A stretch of DNA of 64,000 nucleotides. It comes from Psychrobacter sp. AH5 (GTDB lineage Bacteria; Pseudomonadota; Gammaproteobacteria; Pseudomonadales; Moraxellaceae). Below, in pieces: positions 8,471 through 17,374 of the stretch; the stretch's first letter is position 1, and every line of letters begins with the position of its first letter. The stretch is from contig NZ_JAMBMT010000001.1 of the NCBI RefSeq assembly GCF_040371085.1, positions 2,294,001 to 2,358,000 on the forward strand. Direction: 5' to 3'. The notes below the pieces were generated by a model, which worked only from the letters and a program-made list of their open reading frames with translations, had not been told where the DNA came from and did not search any database. Position numbers and translations under genes: made by a program.

Positions 8471-9847
8471 ATGACCACAGCCAATGCTTACCCTACCTCG
8501 CAAACGATTCGTACCATCGGTATTTTAGGTGGTGGCCAGCTCGGCATGATGCTTGCCCAAGCCGCGCTGCCACTCGGTTATCAGTGTGTTTTTTTGGAGG
8601 ATAATGTAGATTGCCCAGCCAGCCTTTATGGCCGCGTTTATAGTAGCGAGCAATTAGCGGACTTCATTGCTACCGCTGATGTTTTTACTTTAGAGTTTGA
8701 AAACACCCCAACCGAGACAGTAGAGCAATTGGCCAATCTTGCCGCCTCAGGTCAAAAACAAGGCATGTTTCCGCCGCCGATTGCCCTTGATATCGCTCAA
8801 GATCGTCTAAAAGAAAAGCAGCTCTTTAATGACTTAGACATCGCCACCGTACCCTTTAAAGCGGTTAATTCTCTAGCTGAATTGCAGAAGGCTTGCCAAG
8901 AGCTAGGTCTACCTATCGTATTAAAGACCAGTCGCGGCGGCTACGATGGTAAAGGTCAATATGTCATTAAGCAAGACAGTGATATAAAGCTGGCTTGGCA
9001 AGATCTCAAAGACGCCGTCTCTGGTAAAGGCAATCTCACCCCAACTCCTGCGCCGCTGATCGCTGAGGGCTTTATTAACTTTAGCCGTGAGGTGTCGATC
9101 ATCGCCGCTCGAGGGCAAGACGGTACAGTACGCTGTTATGAGCTGGTTGAGAATCATCATGATAATGGCATATTGGCCAAAACTCGCGCGCCAGCTATTG
9201 GTACCAGTCATCTATTTGCCAAAGCCCAAGCTGCAATGACGACCTTGATGAATCATCTCAATTACGTCGGCGTGATGGCGCTTGAGCTGTTCGTCAGTAA
9301 AGACGCGCAAGGTCACGATTATCTATTAGCTAATGAGATTGCGCCGCGCGTACATAATTCTGGACACTTTAGTATTGAGGGCGCAATCACTAGCCAATTT
9401 GAGAACCATATTCGCGCGGTAGTAGGTTTGCCGTTAGGTGATACTGACAATGTGCATCCAGCGATTATGGTCAATGTTTTGGGACAATATCCTAATATCA
9501 AAGACGTGCTAGCTATCGATGGTGCTCATTATCACAGCTATCATAAAGCTGAGCGCGCCGAGCGTAAAATTGCGCATATTACTTTAATGCCCAATGACGT
9601 CGCCGATCTAGAGCCCGCATTAGCAAAACTGGTCGCCGTATTACCTAACAAAGTAGGCTTAGATAAAACCATTAACTCAGCTCCCAAAGTTTCAGAAGTT
9701 ACAGAAGTTGCAGAAGTTGATAGTGCTCAAGCCGCTGATGAACCGCAAAAAACAGAGCAAGCCGAAACGGTGACTAAGACAAAAAACGCAACTGGAAATA
9801 CTGACAATGTGGAAAGTATTGCCAAAAGTAATAAGGACAAAAAGTAA
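8471..9847 (+). CDS. purK: 5-(carboxyamino)imidazole ribonucleotide synthase PurK
   Basis: 458 residues, ATP-grasp enzyme. It carboxylates AIR to N5-CAIR using ATP and bicarbonate, feeding PurE. Seen: N-terminal Rossmann-like ILGGGQLGMMLAQAA, the ATP-grasp loop KTSRGGYDGKGQ, the FEN motif, and the metal-binding LANEIAPRVHNSGH. The catalytic core ends around residue 395. The remaining ~60 residues (Val/Glu/Ala/Thr/Lys-rich, ending in Lys-Asp repeats) are low complexity and not part of the family, which is normally 355-390 residues long. The stop codon overlaps the next start by one base (TAATG), so translation coupling with the DUF188 gene is likely. Confidence 0.95.
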   Translation: MTTANAYPTSQTIRTIGILGGGQLGMMLAQAALPLGYQCVFLEDNVDCPASLYGRVYSSEQLADFIATADVFTLEFENTPTETVEQLANLAASGQKQGMFPPPIALDIAQDRLKEKQLFNDLDIATVPFKAVNSLAELQKACQELGLPIVLKTSRGGYDGKGQYVIKQDSDIKLAWQDLKDAVSGKGNLTPTPAPLIAEGFINFSREVSIIAARGQDGTVRCYELVENHHDNGILAKTRAPAIGTSHLFAKAQAAMTTLMNHLNYVGVMALELFVSKDAQGHDYLLANEIAPRVHNSGHFSIEGAITSQFENHIRAVVGLPLGDTDNVHPAIMVNVLGQYPNIKDVLAIDGAHYHSYHKAERAERKIAHITLMPNDVADLEPALAKLVAVLPNKVGLDKTINSAPKVSEVTEVAEVDSAQAADEPQKTEQAETVTKTKNATGNTDNVESIAKSNKDKK

Positions 9848-10296
9848 TGCAAATCTGGGTCGATGCTGATGCGGTACCACTAATTGCTAAAGACTTGATT
9901 ATCAAGACCGCTGAGCGTACGCAAACGATGGCGATATTCGTTGCCAATCAGCCGATCAAGCTGCGCAAATCGCCATTATTGCTAATGACCGTAGTACCGC
10001 AAGGTTTCGACAAAGCTGATGATTATATCGTTGAGCAGATACAAGCGGGCGACTTAGCAATCACTGCCGACATCCCGCTGGCGAATGATATTCTAGAAAA
10101 AGGCGGCATAGTCTTGACGCCGCGCGGTGTAGTTTATGATAAAAACAACATTAAGCAAAAGCTTAATATGCGCGACTTTATGGATACCATGCGCGGTACT
10201 GGGGTATTAGAGCTACAAGAGATGAGCGGACAAAAACCTTATGGCGATCGTGACAAAAAAGCTTTTGCTGATGGTCTTAATCGTCTGGTGCGTTAA
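9847..10296 (+). CDS. YaiI/YqxD family protein (DUF188)
   Basis: 149 residues. It matches the UPF0178/DUF188 family: starts IWVDADAVP, has the central FVANQPI and VPQGFDKADDYI, then LAITADIPLA and a GVVYDKNNI region. The fold is PIN-like and the acidic residues (D4, D6, D56-D57, D75) could bind metal, but no activity is established for the family. It overlaps the purK stop codon by one base and is probably co-transcribed with purK; no functional link to purine synthesis is known. Confidence 0.9.
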   Translation: MQIWVDADAVPLIAKDLIIKTAERTQTMAIFVANQPIKLRKSPLLLMTVVPQGFDKADDYIVEQIQAGDLAITADIPLANDILEKGGIVLTPRGVVYDKNNIKQKLNMRDFMDTMRGTGVLELQEMSGQKPYGDRDKKAFADGLNRLVR

Positions 10297-10533
10297 AGCT
10301 TAGCTATAAAGAGTTTCGATAATTAGTAGCCTACTTTTTCTTCTACTTTCTTAAGACCTCTATATTGATCTATCTTCTTGCAAAGCGTATACACTCTGCT
10401 ACCAAACTTTATGTAATAGGCACTTAACTCAACTAAGTGCTTAACCTATCTTTGTTATGCTATTTCTAACTTAAAAACTTGAAATTTTAAAGTTCTAAAA
10501 TAGAAACCACATTAATAAAAAATAGGATCAAAT

Positions 10534-11172
10534 ATGAAAATTTTAGTGATAGGCGCAAGTGGCCGTGTCGGTAGTGATTTAGTTAAGCAGCTACTCGCTG
10601 ATAATCACCAAGTCATCGGCACCACTCGCCAACAACAGCAGCTGTTTTCTGACGATAACTATAAACAGCTGGATTTAGATATTACCGCTCACAAAGAGGA
10701 CATTCAAAAGCAATTAGATGACGATATAGCAGCAGTTTATTTCGTTGCCGGCTCTGGCGGTAAAAAGATACTAGAAGTGGACTTACATGGTGCGGTAAAG
10801 ACGATGCAAGCCGCGCAAGATAAAGGTATTAAACGCTACATCATGCTTAGTACGGTGTTTTCATTGGATACTAGTAAATGGGACCATGAAGGTATCAAAG
10901 ACCTCAAAGGCTATTACATCGGTAAGCATTATGCCGATCAGTGGCTCGTCAATGACAGCAGCTTGGATTATACGATCGTCCAAGCAGGCGCACTAAAAGA
11001 ACGTGAAGGCACAGGTAAGATTGCTATCAATAATGACAAAGCTGGCGAGAATGCTATCGAAGATGTAGCCGCTACTTTAGTTGCAGTGTTAAACGCTGAT
11101 AATACTTATAAGAAGGTCTTTAATATGCAAAATGGCGAGACTGCGATTAGAGATGCTATTACTGACTTATAA
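10534..11172 (+). CDS. NAD(P)-binding atypical SDR-family protein
   Basis: 212 residues with the N-terminal dinucleotide-binding motif IGASGRVGSDL (GxxGxxG) at residues 6-16, followed by an Arg in TTRQ that suggests NADPH preference. It has a short, one-domain NmrA/SDR_a5-like architecture with YIMLSTV and IGKHYADQWL (the YxxxK-like region). Members act as NAD(P)H-dependent reductases or redox sensors; the substrate is unknown. An AGGATCAAAT stretch precedes the ATG. Ends at a bidirectional terminator. Confidence 0.8.
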   Translation: MKILVIGASGRVGSDLVKQLLADNHQVIGTTRQQQQLFSDDNYKQLDLDITAHKEDIQKQLDDDIAAVYFVAGSGGKKILEVDLHGAVKTMQAAQDKGIKRYIMLSTVFSLDTSKWDHEGIKDLKGYYIGKHYADQWLVNDSSLDYTIVQAGALKEREGTGKIAINNDKAGENAIEDVAATLVAVLNADNTYKKVFNMQNGETAIRDAITDL

Positions 11173-11218
11173 AAACAATAGCAGACTTATTAATAACAGA
11201 CTAATAGGTTAGTTGTAT

Positions 11219-11253
11219 AAAAAAGGGATAAGCTATTGAGCTTATCCTTTTTT
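11219..11253. terminator. Bidirectional intrinsic terminator (SDR gene / epmA)
   Basis: An 8-bp perfect stem GGATAAGC / GCTTATCC with a 6-base loop, an A-tract on the left and a six-T tract on the right. It serves the convergent genes on either side. Confidence 0.88.
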
Positions 11254-11276
11254 CATTAGCTAAAGTATTTATTTAA

Positions 11277-12275
11277 TTATGCTTGACCACTAGGAAAGGG
11301 TATGACTTCAGAGATGCTTTTTGCTCCAATGATTACCATCAATAAGCGATCTAAACCTACCGCTATGCCACTACAAGTTAGCAACTCATCACAAGCGGCT
11401 AAAAGGTACTCATCGATAGGCATTGGCGGCAAATTATGTTGTAACCGCTGCTTATTATCCGCCTCAAAGCGCGCTCTCAACGCTGGTCCTTCTGCTAGCT
11501 CGTCATAAGCATTGGCAATCTCAATACCATTGATATACAGCTCAAAACGCTTGGCGACTAGGTGGCCTTCTTTATCAAGTGCCGTTTTGGCCAAAGCCGC
11601 TGTCGCTGGCGGATAATCAATAATCAGCGTTGGCAAATCATAACCGAGATTGGGCTCAACTAGATGACTGAATAATAAATCTAGATAGCTTTGACGATGA
11701 TCGGCTAGCTCTACTTCATCATTAGTCAAATTCAAAACCTCTACGCCCTTATCTTGCGCTACTGCCTGTAGCGCTGTGAGACTTGCGGTCAAAGGATGAA
11801 TACCGACATAATCCATAAAGGCATCGATATAGCGATAATGATTTAGGATAATCGGATAGCCGTATAGCGCCTCCAATAACTGACCAAGCTCCTCCGCCAA
11901 ATCATGCAGATTGTAATGCGGCTGATACCACTCAAGCATAGTAAATTCGATATTATGCCGAGAGCCTATCTCATTATCGCGAAACACTGGACAAATCTGA
12001 TAAATAGCCACTTGCCAGCTAGCTAGTAATCGCTTCATCGCAAACTCTGGCGAGGTATGTAAATAAAAGGTGTGAGGCTTATCTTGGTAAGTCACTTGCG
12101 CGGCAACCGACTGCAAAAAAGTATCCGTATTTGCCGCTTGCGAGAGTAGCGGGGTTTGTACTTCTAACACTTGCCGCTGCGCAAAAAACTGGCGGATAGT
12201 CGCTAGCATTTGCGCGCGCTTATGCCCCATAGCTAAAGTCATGGTTGGCGCATAAGTTGGCTTGTCAACTGGCAT
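11277..12275 (-). CDS. epmA: EF-P--(R)-beta-lysine ligase EpmA (PoxA/GenX)
   Basis: 332 residues. It resembles the catalytic core of class II lysyl-tRNA synthetases without the tRNA-binding OB domain, which defines EpmA. It attaches (R)-beta-lysine to elongation factor P, relieving stalls at polyproline. Motifs: VLEVQTPLLSQAANTD, YLHTSPEFAMKRLLA (motif 1/2 region), CPVFRDNEIG(S)RHN (motif 2), and the closing GIAVGLDRLLMV (motif 3). EF-P and EpmB are not in this window. The gene is upstream on the minus strand of a shared terminator. Confidence 0.95.
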   Translation of the reverse strand: MPVDKPTYAPTMTLAMGHKRAQMLATIRQFFAQRQVLEVQTPLLSQAANTDTFLQSVAAQVTYQDKPHTFYLHTSPEFAMKRLLASWQVAIYQICPVFRDNEIGSRHNIEFTMLEWYQPHYNLHDLAEELGQLLEALYGYPIILNHYRYIDAFMDYVGIHPLTASLTALQAVAQDKGVEVLNLTNDEVELADHRQSYLDLLFSHLVEPNLGYDLPTLIIDYPPATAALAKTALDKEGHLVAKRFELYINGIEIANAYDELAEGPALRARFEADNKQRLQHNLPPMPIDEYLLAACDELLTCSGIAVGLDRLLMVIIGAKSISEVIPFPSGQA

Positions 12276-12361
12276 ATCGGTACTCGTCTTTCTGCACTAT
12301 AATTGAATCACTATAAAACTAATAATATTAGCATATCGATTTTATTTCGAACTGACTATAC

Positions 12362-12380
12362 TAGGGTCTGTTGAATACAT
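12362..12380. repeat. Solo copy of the MITE terminal sequence
   Basis: TAGGGTCTGTTGAA at this position matches exactly the first 14 bases of the terminal inverted repeat that bounds the element at 38690-38986. The sequence then diverges. No opposite end was found between epmA and pdxB, so this looks like an eroded remnant. It lies in the 145-bp gap downstream of pdxB. Confidence 0.5.
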
Positions 12381-12420
12381 ACTAGCTAAACTAATGGTTA
12401 ATTTATCCATTCAAACTTTG

Positions 12421-13530
12421 TTAAAACTGCCATTCACGGCGCAAATGATAATCGCGTCTAAGCTGATCAAAATCGCTACCACTAACCTGTCCGTCTGCGA
12501 CTTTTTTGCGTAACGATTTATCATCTTGCTTGATATCATAAAACTTGCTTAGCCTATCAGGATTATTCTTTAATTCTGACCATAAATAAAGATTGTCAGG
12601 CAGTAAGTTTTGCATAGACTGCTTTGGGGTGATATTAAGCTTATGACATAGCGCATCATAGATCATCTGCGTACCGCGCAGTTTACCTTCTAAGCTATAA
12701 CCAGCGATATGCGCAGTCGCTATCGCTAAGTTATTCAATAAGGACTCAGCCACTATCGGCTCATGCTCAAAGACATCGAGCACCACTTGGCGATTAGTGC
12801 GCTCAATATCCGCCGCTAAGGCATCAGCAGCGATTACCGGACCGCGGGCACTATTTATCAACAAGGTATTGGCAGGCATCAATTGCAAAGCTTTAGCATC
12901 AAGTAGATGATAAGTCGGGTAGTCGCTAGCCTCTGCCTGAGTCAAAGGCAAATGTAAGCTAACCACATCGCTGTCGTTTAGCAGCTGCTCAAAACTAGCA
13001 TTATTAACCTTCGAGGCGGGCAATAACGGATCATAGCCTAACACTTGCCAGCCCAGATCAGTAGCATATTGGGCAAGGGTACTACCAATATTACCTAAGC
13101 CAATAATACCCAAAGTTGGGGTTTGTAACCAATACTCTGGACGCAAAGTCAAAATAGCAGTAATCACATATTGCGCGACAGAATGCTTGCTGGAGCCTGC
13201 GGCATTAGCAAAGCTAATATCTCGCTCGCTTAGATAATCTTGATCGACATGATCGGTACCAATAGTCGCTGAGCCGACAAACTTAACGCTTTGATTATCA
13301 CCTAATAACTGCTCATTTATCGGCGTTACTGAACGAATTAATAATACCTCAGGCTGATGCTCAGCAAGTAGTGGTGCATCGATATCGCGGCCTGCTACCT
13401 TAATAACAGTAACGGTTTGCGCTGTATCCTGCCCAAGCGTTTGCGCATTAAAAAAATCATCAAGGCTAGCGATATTACTATCGGCGATAATGGTCAACGG
13501 TTTGGCTTTAGTGGTTTGGGTATTAGGCAT
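12421..13530 (-). CDS. pdxB: 4-phosphoerythronate dehydrogenase PdxB
   Basis: 369 residues of the D-isomer-specific 2-hydroxyacid dehydrogenase family. It oxidises 4-phospho-D-erythronate in the DXP-dependent pyridoxal phosphate pathway. Seen: GSATIGTDHVD, the Rossmann motif GIIGLGNIGSTLA, INSARGPVI with the catalytic Arg, and LDVFEHEP with the Glu-His relay. The C-terminal region has the PdxB-type dimerisation tail (KLNITPKQSMQNLLPD). N-terminal extension of about 10 residues. No good terminator was seen downstream. YggS, a PLP-binding protein, is encoded nearby but in a separate unit. Confidence 0.93.
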   Translation of the reverse strand: MPNTQTTKAKPLTIIADSNIASLDDFFNAQTLGQDTAQTVTVIKVAGRDIDAPLLAEHQPEVLLIRSVTPINEQLLGDNQSVKFVGSATIGTDHVDQDYLSERDISFANAAGSSKHSVAQYVITAILTLRPEYWLQTPTLGIIGLGNIGSTLAQYATDLGWQVLGYDPLLPASKVNNASFEQLLNDSDVVSLHLPLTQAEASDYPTYHLLDAKALQLMPANTLLINSARGPVIAADALAADIERTNRQVVLDVFEHEPIVAESLLNNLAIATAHIAGYSLEGKLRGTQMIYDALCHKLNITPKQSMQNLLPDNLYLWSELKNNPDRLSKFYDIKQDDKSLRKKVADGQVSGSDFDQLRRDYHLRREWQF

Positions 13531-13596
13531 TATCAGCCCCTCTATGATTTAAATTTTTAAGGTTTCGCTCAAAATAAGGTTTTGTTTAAAACAATA

Positions 13597-13617
13597 GCGC
13601 TAGCTGCAAGCTAGCCC
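13597..13617. terminator. Possible weak terminator hairpin after the PerM-type gene
   Basis: A perfect 6-bp stem GCTAGC / GCTAGC with loop TGCAA lies between the stop of the permease gene and the start of pdxB. On the minus strand it is followed by GCTATTGTTTT, which is only a weak U-tract, so it may be leaky and pdxB could be partly read from upstream. Confidence 0.4.
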
Positions 13618-13624
13618 GCCCCTC

Positions 13625-14770
13625 TTAGCGTTTTTTACTCGGTTTATCCGGCTTCTCCGTCAGTGATACCACGCCATCACCTGACAATACGACGTCTTGC
13701 GGCGCAAATACCTCGTTTTTATGATTAGATATCCACTCACGCCATACCGCCAAACCTATAGCTAGCACCACAGGACCGATAAATAAACCTACAAAACCAA
13801 AAGCGGTTAAGCCGCCTAACACGCCGATGAAAATAATAATAAAAGGAATTTTGGTCGCGCCGCTGATAACGATAGGACGAATTAAATTATCGACCCAACT
13901 AATAACCAATATACCCCATAATGCTAGTCCAATGCCTTCTGCGGTTTGCCCTTGACTCAACAGCCAAACAGAAACCGCGCCCCAAGCAAATGGCGTTCCA
14001 AAAGGAATTAAAGCGATAATAAAAGTGATAATCGTTAAAGAGATAGGACTAGGAGAATTTGAGAAATAGTAACCCACTCCAGCCAGTAACGCCTGGGCTA
14101 GTGCGGTCAGACCAATACCATAAACGACTGCACTGGTAGTCGTCCCTACAGAATCTATATAACCATCAATACGGTTGCCAATGATATTGCGTAGCGCTTG
14201 TCTTATTTGACGCATCAAGCTGTTGCCATCGCGATAAAAGAAAAACAGCGTCATCAGTGCCATACCAAGCTTTGCCAAACCGCTAAAAACGGCATCAAAA
14301 GCGACCTTACCATAGTATAGATGCGACTGAATCCAAGTCCGAAACGCCTCAAGCGCGCCTTCAGGATTTTTATTAATATTCCACAGAGTGTCTTTTATTT
14401 GTTGACCGATAACCGGTAAGTCTTTGATAGAGTCCGGCACATCCAAATAGCCCGCTTTTACCCGATAAATGATATTGCTATACAAGGCAACGGCCTCTTG
14501 CTGCAAAATGAACACCCCTATCACTAAGGGAACCCCTATGATCAAGGTGATACTCACCGTCATAATACCCGCACTCACGCTGGAGCTGAGCTCTACTTTT
14601 TCATTAAAAAACTTATAAATAGGAAAGGTGACATAGGCCAAAATAGCGGCCCATAAAGCTGGCACAATAAAAAACTGTATCACCTGAAAACACAGAATGA
14701 ACAGTACGACGAGTAGCGTTATGGCAAGCAGACGCTGAATAATAAACTCTTTTGTCCAGTTTTCAATCAT
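13625..14770 (-). CDS. AI-2E family transporter / PerM-like permease
   Basis: About 381 residues with 7-8 predicted membrane segments: two near the N-terminus (LLAITLLVVLFILCF; FFIVPALWAAILAYVTF), one at about 60-80, then a periplasmic/cytosolic segment and a cluster of helices in the second half, including GFVGLFIGPVVLAIGLAVW. This is the typical AI-2E exporter (UPF0118) layout. Family members export autoinducer-2 or act as Na+/H+ antiporters; the substrate is not known here. I start at the ATG at 14770 rather than at the TTG 11 codons upstream, because the additional residues (MVFRGRSRLLL) are not typical and neither site has a strong Shine-Dalgarno. The C-terminus is Lys/Pro-rich. Confidence 0.85.
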   Translation of the reverse strand: MIENWTKEFIIQRLLAITLLVVLFILCFQVIQFFIVPALWAAILAYVTFPIYKFFNEKVELSSSVSAGIMTVSITLIIGVPLVIGVFILQQEAVALYSNIIYRVKAGYLDVPDSIKDLPVIGQQIKDTLWNINKNPEGALEAFRTWIQSHLYYGKVAFDAVFSGLAKLGMALMTLFFFYRDGNSLMRQIRQALRNIIGNRIDGYIDSVGTTTSAVVYGIGLTALAQALLAGVGYYFSNSPSPISLTIITFIIALIPFGTPFAWGAVSVWLLSQGQTAEGIGLALWGILVISWVDNLIRPIVISGATKIPFIIIFIGVLGGLTAFGFVGLFIGPVVLAIGLAVWREWISNHKNEVFAPQDVVLSGDGVVSLTEKPDKPSKKR

Positions 14771-15369
14771 AAGTAGCAACCGAGAACGTCCCCTAAAAAC
14801 CAAAGTGTTTTTAGGGCAAGATTTAGAAATATAAAACTATGAGGATATACAAAACTTTATCGTCAGTCATTATGCAATAACCCACTACAGAACAGTAATA
14901 GTATGTTGTAATTTTTACTTACAATTTTATGGCTAAGGTTAGCTAAAGCCAACACTTCATAATTTTTAAAAGCTGTGATCAAGCCTTTTAAAATAAAACT
15001 ACCGGTCAGTTATTACTCTCACCTTTATACTTGTCAGTATCAAGACTAACCAGTCATCTATAGGCTAAATGAGATTGGCATTCTCGTAGGCTTGGCAATT
15101 GATGTTATACTAAAGGCATTGTGTTTGCTTTTTAGCAGCGACTAAATTTACCTCTACCCTGCCCTAATGATGCGTTTTATCCTGTTTATGTAATAAGCTA
15201 AGATAATTTGACTATTGTCCCAATTGGAGAATGCGGTTATTTGCAGCCAGCTATAAATAGCTATAACAGGATTAAGCTCTGATTTGAATAAAGATAAAAA
15301 CTTTATTTAATTTTTTGTTCAATTTATAACAACTCATTACTCAGATGATATATCTATAGGAAAATAACA
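14771..15369. other. Intergenic region between the PerM-type gene and nadE
   Basis: About 600 bp between divergent genes, AT-rich, no open frame of note. It must contain both promoters. A TATAGGAAAA stretch near 15353-15363 gives an AGGA Shine-Dalgarno for nadE. I recognise no RNA gene, riboswitch or repeat here. Confidence 0.4.
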
Positions 15370-17079
15370 ATGTCAAAAGACAACAACACTAACTCTACTG
15401 ATAAAGATAAAGCCAATAAACCTAGCAGTGCTAATCATTCAACCGATAACACTCCTGATAGTGTGACTTTTGCTCTAGCGCAATCGCATTTTTTGGTAGG
15501 TGATATCGGTGCCAATACCGACAAAATGCGCAAACTAGCTTTGCAAGCTCGCGACCAAGGCGCTGATGTCATTGTCTTTCCGGAGCTAGCCTTATTAGGT
15601 TATCCTCCGCAAGATTTATTACTACGTCCTAGTCTATCTGGCCGAGTAAAAAACGCTTTATCCGCCCTTAGTGATATCGAAGACATCGTGATGATTGTCG
15701 GCTACCCTCATGTCGATCATCATGGCACCTTTAACTCAGCCGCTATTTTGCATAATGGTCATCAAAAAGGCTTTTATCATAAGCAAGTCTTGCCAAATTA
15801 TGGCGTGTTTGATGAGCGCCGTTACTTTGATAAAGGCCGTAATCAAGTGCTATTTGATTATAAAGGTCTGACTATAGGGCTGCTTATTTGTGAAGACTTG
15901 TGGGAAAAAGCGCCTATCAGCGAGCTCAAAAAACAAGGCGCTGACTTAATTATTAGTCTAAATGCCTCGCCTTTTGAGATTGATAAACAAGATAATCGTA
16001 AAGCCATGCTAGCTAAGCGCAGCAGCGAGCATCAATTGCCAATTCTGTACATCAACGCCGTTGGTGGTCAAGATGACTTGGTATTTGATGGTGGCTCGAT
16101 GGCGGTACAAGCTGATGGTACTATCGCGCATGAAGCCTCAAGATTTATGGATCAGCTATTACTAGCCCGCTTAGAGGTTGATAGCGCTAAATTTGATACT
16201 CAGCAAAAAGCGCCGTTAAAGCTTAGCCGAGAGTCTGAGATGTACCAAGCGCTCGTAGTCGGTCTACGCGATTATGTTAATCATTCAGGCTTTACTGGGG
16301 TCATTCTTGGTCTCTCTGGTGGTATCGATTCAGCGCTAACCTTATGTATTGCAGTCGATGCGCTAGGTGCTGACAAAGTTTATGCGGTGATGATGCCTTA
16401 TGAATACACCTCAAAGGTTAGCTTAGAGGACGCACAAGCGCAAGCTCGTCGCCTAAATGTCTCTTATACCGTCTGCCCTATCTTTGATGCAGTCGAGGGC
16501 ATTCGTCATACCTTAGCGCCTTTATTTAATAAATCGCCTGCTGATACTACCGAAGAAAACATTCAAGCGCGCGCTCGCGGCGTTATCTTGATGGCATTGT
16601 CGAACAAATTTGGTCATCTAGTGATCACCACTGGCAATAAGTCTGAGCTGGCCGTGGGTTACTCAACTTTATATGGTGATATGGCGGGAGGCTTTGATGT
16701 GCTAAAAGACGTTTATAAAACCCAAGTTTATGATTTAGCCACTTATCGTAACCGCTTAGAAGATACGCCTGTTATTCCAGAGCGCGTGATTACGCGTCCG
16801 CCATCTGCTGAGCTACGTCCTGATCAAAAAGATCAAGACAGCTTACCTGACTACGATATCTTGGATGGTATCTTGACGCTATATATCGATGAGGATAGAG
16901 GCTATCAGGAGATTATCGATAAAGGTTTTGATAGTGAATTGGTCGCCAAAACTATTAAGATGGTAGATAATAGCGAGTATAAACGCTTGCAAGCGCCTAT
17001 CGGCACCAAGATTAGTCATAAAGCCTTTGGCCGTGAGCGCCGTTATCCTTTGGTCAATAAATGGTCTATCAAAGGCTAA
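15370..17079 (+). CDS. nadE: Glutamine-dependent NAD+ synthetase
   Basis: 569 residues, two domains. The N-terminal nitrilase-type glutaminase (residues 30-280) has the Glu-Lys-Cys triad visible as E72 (FPELALLGY), K138 (YHKQVLPNY) and C174 (LLICEDLWE). The C-terminal synthetase has the pyrophosphate-binding loop SGGIDS at 316-321 and the TGNKSELAVGYSTLYGD segment. It amidates deamido-NAD+ using ammonia from glutamine. An extra Asn/Ser/Lys/Asp-rich N-terminal extension of about 30 residues precedes the glutaminase core. A good terminator lies 195 bases downstream. Confidence 0.95.
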   Translation: MSKDNNTNSTDKDKANKPSSANHSTDNTPDSVTFALAQSHFLVGDIGANTDKMRKLALQARDQGADVIVFPELALLGYPPQDLLLRPSLSGRVKNALSALSDIEDIVMIVGYPHVDHHGTFNSAAILHNGHQKGFYHKQVLPNYGVFDERRYFDKGRNQVLFDYKGLTIGLLICEDLWEKAPISELKKQGADLIISLNASPFEIDKQDNRKAMLAKRSSEHQLPILYINAVGGQDDLVFDGGSMAVQADGTIAHEASRFMDQLLLARLEVDSAKFDTQQKAPLKLSRESEMYQALVVGLRDYVNHSGFTGVILGLSGGIDSALTLCIAVDALGADKVYAVMMPYEYTSKVSLEDAQAQARRLNVSYTVCPIFDAVEGIRHTLAPLFNKSPADTTEENIQARARGVILMALSNKFGHLVITTGNKSELAVGYSTLYGDMAGGFDVLKDVYKTQVYDLATYRNRLEDTPVIPERVITRPPSAELRPDQKDQDSLPDYDILDGILTLYIDEDRGYQEIIDKGFDSELVAKTIKMVDNSEYKRLQAPIGTKISHKAFGRERRYPLVNKWSIKG

Positions 17080-17135
17080 GCGCTAGATATTGTTAGTTAG
17101 CCGTAGTGAATTCCATATTGAAAGAATACAGTGGG

Positions 17136-17201
17136 ACTGATATGAATATTTTGCAGCCTCTGTCAGCGTAGACACCGCACGCCAAAAATATTTATATCAG
17201 T
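17136..17201. repeat. Imperfect inverted repeat downstream of nadE
   Basis: Left arm ACTGATATGAATATTTTG (17136-17153) and right arm CAAAAATATTTATATCAGT (17183-17201) pair with one mismatch and one extra base across a 29-base loop. It lies between the nadE stop and its terminator. The size and layout resemble an intergenic palindromic repeat; no second copy was found in this window. Confidence 0.6.
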
Positions 17202-17273
17202 TCTCCGTCACAATACGACATATCTATTTTATCTGCTATCGACTATAGCCAATATTTTTCTTATTTTATAATT

Positions 17274-17299
17274 AGCTGGGTGCTTGCCCAGCTTTTTTA
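17274..17299 (+). terminator. Intrinsic terminator of nadE
   Basis: A 7-bp stem AGCTGGG / CCCAGCT with a 6-base loop (TGCTTG), followed by a T-tract (TTTTT) and AG. It lies about 195 bases after the nadE stop codon and before the next gene. Confidence 0.88.
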
Positions 17300-17374
17300 G
17301 TTTTTATTGCTAAGCAATTATCTTCTCAACCCTCAATACTTTTATTTTATCTTCTCTTTTTATCCGAGTCCCTC

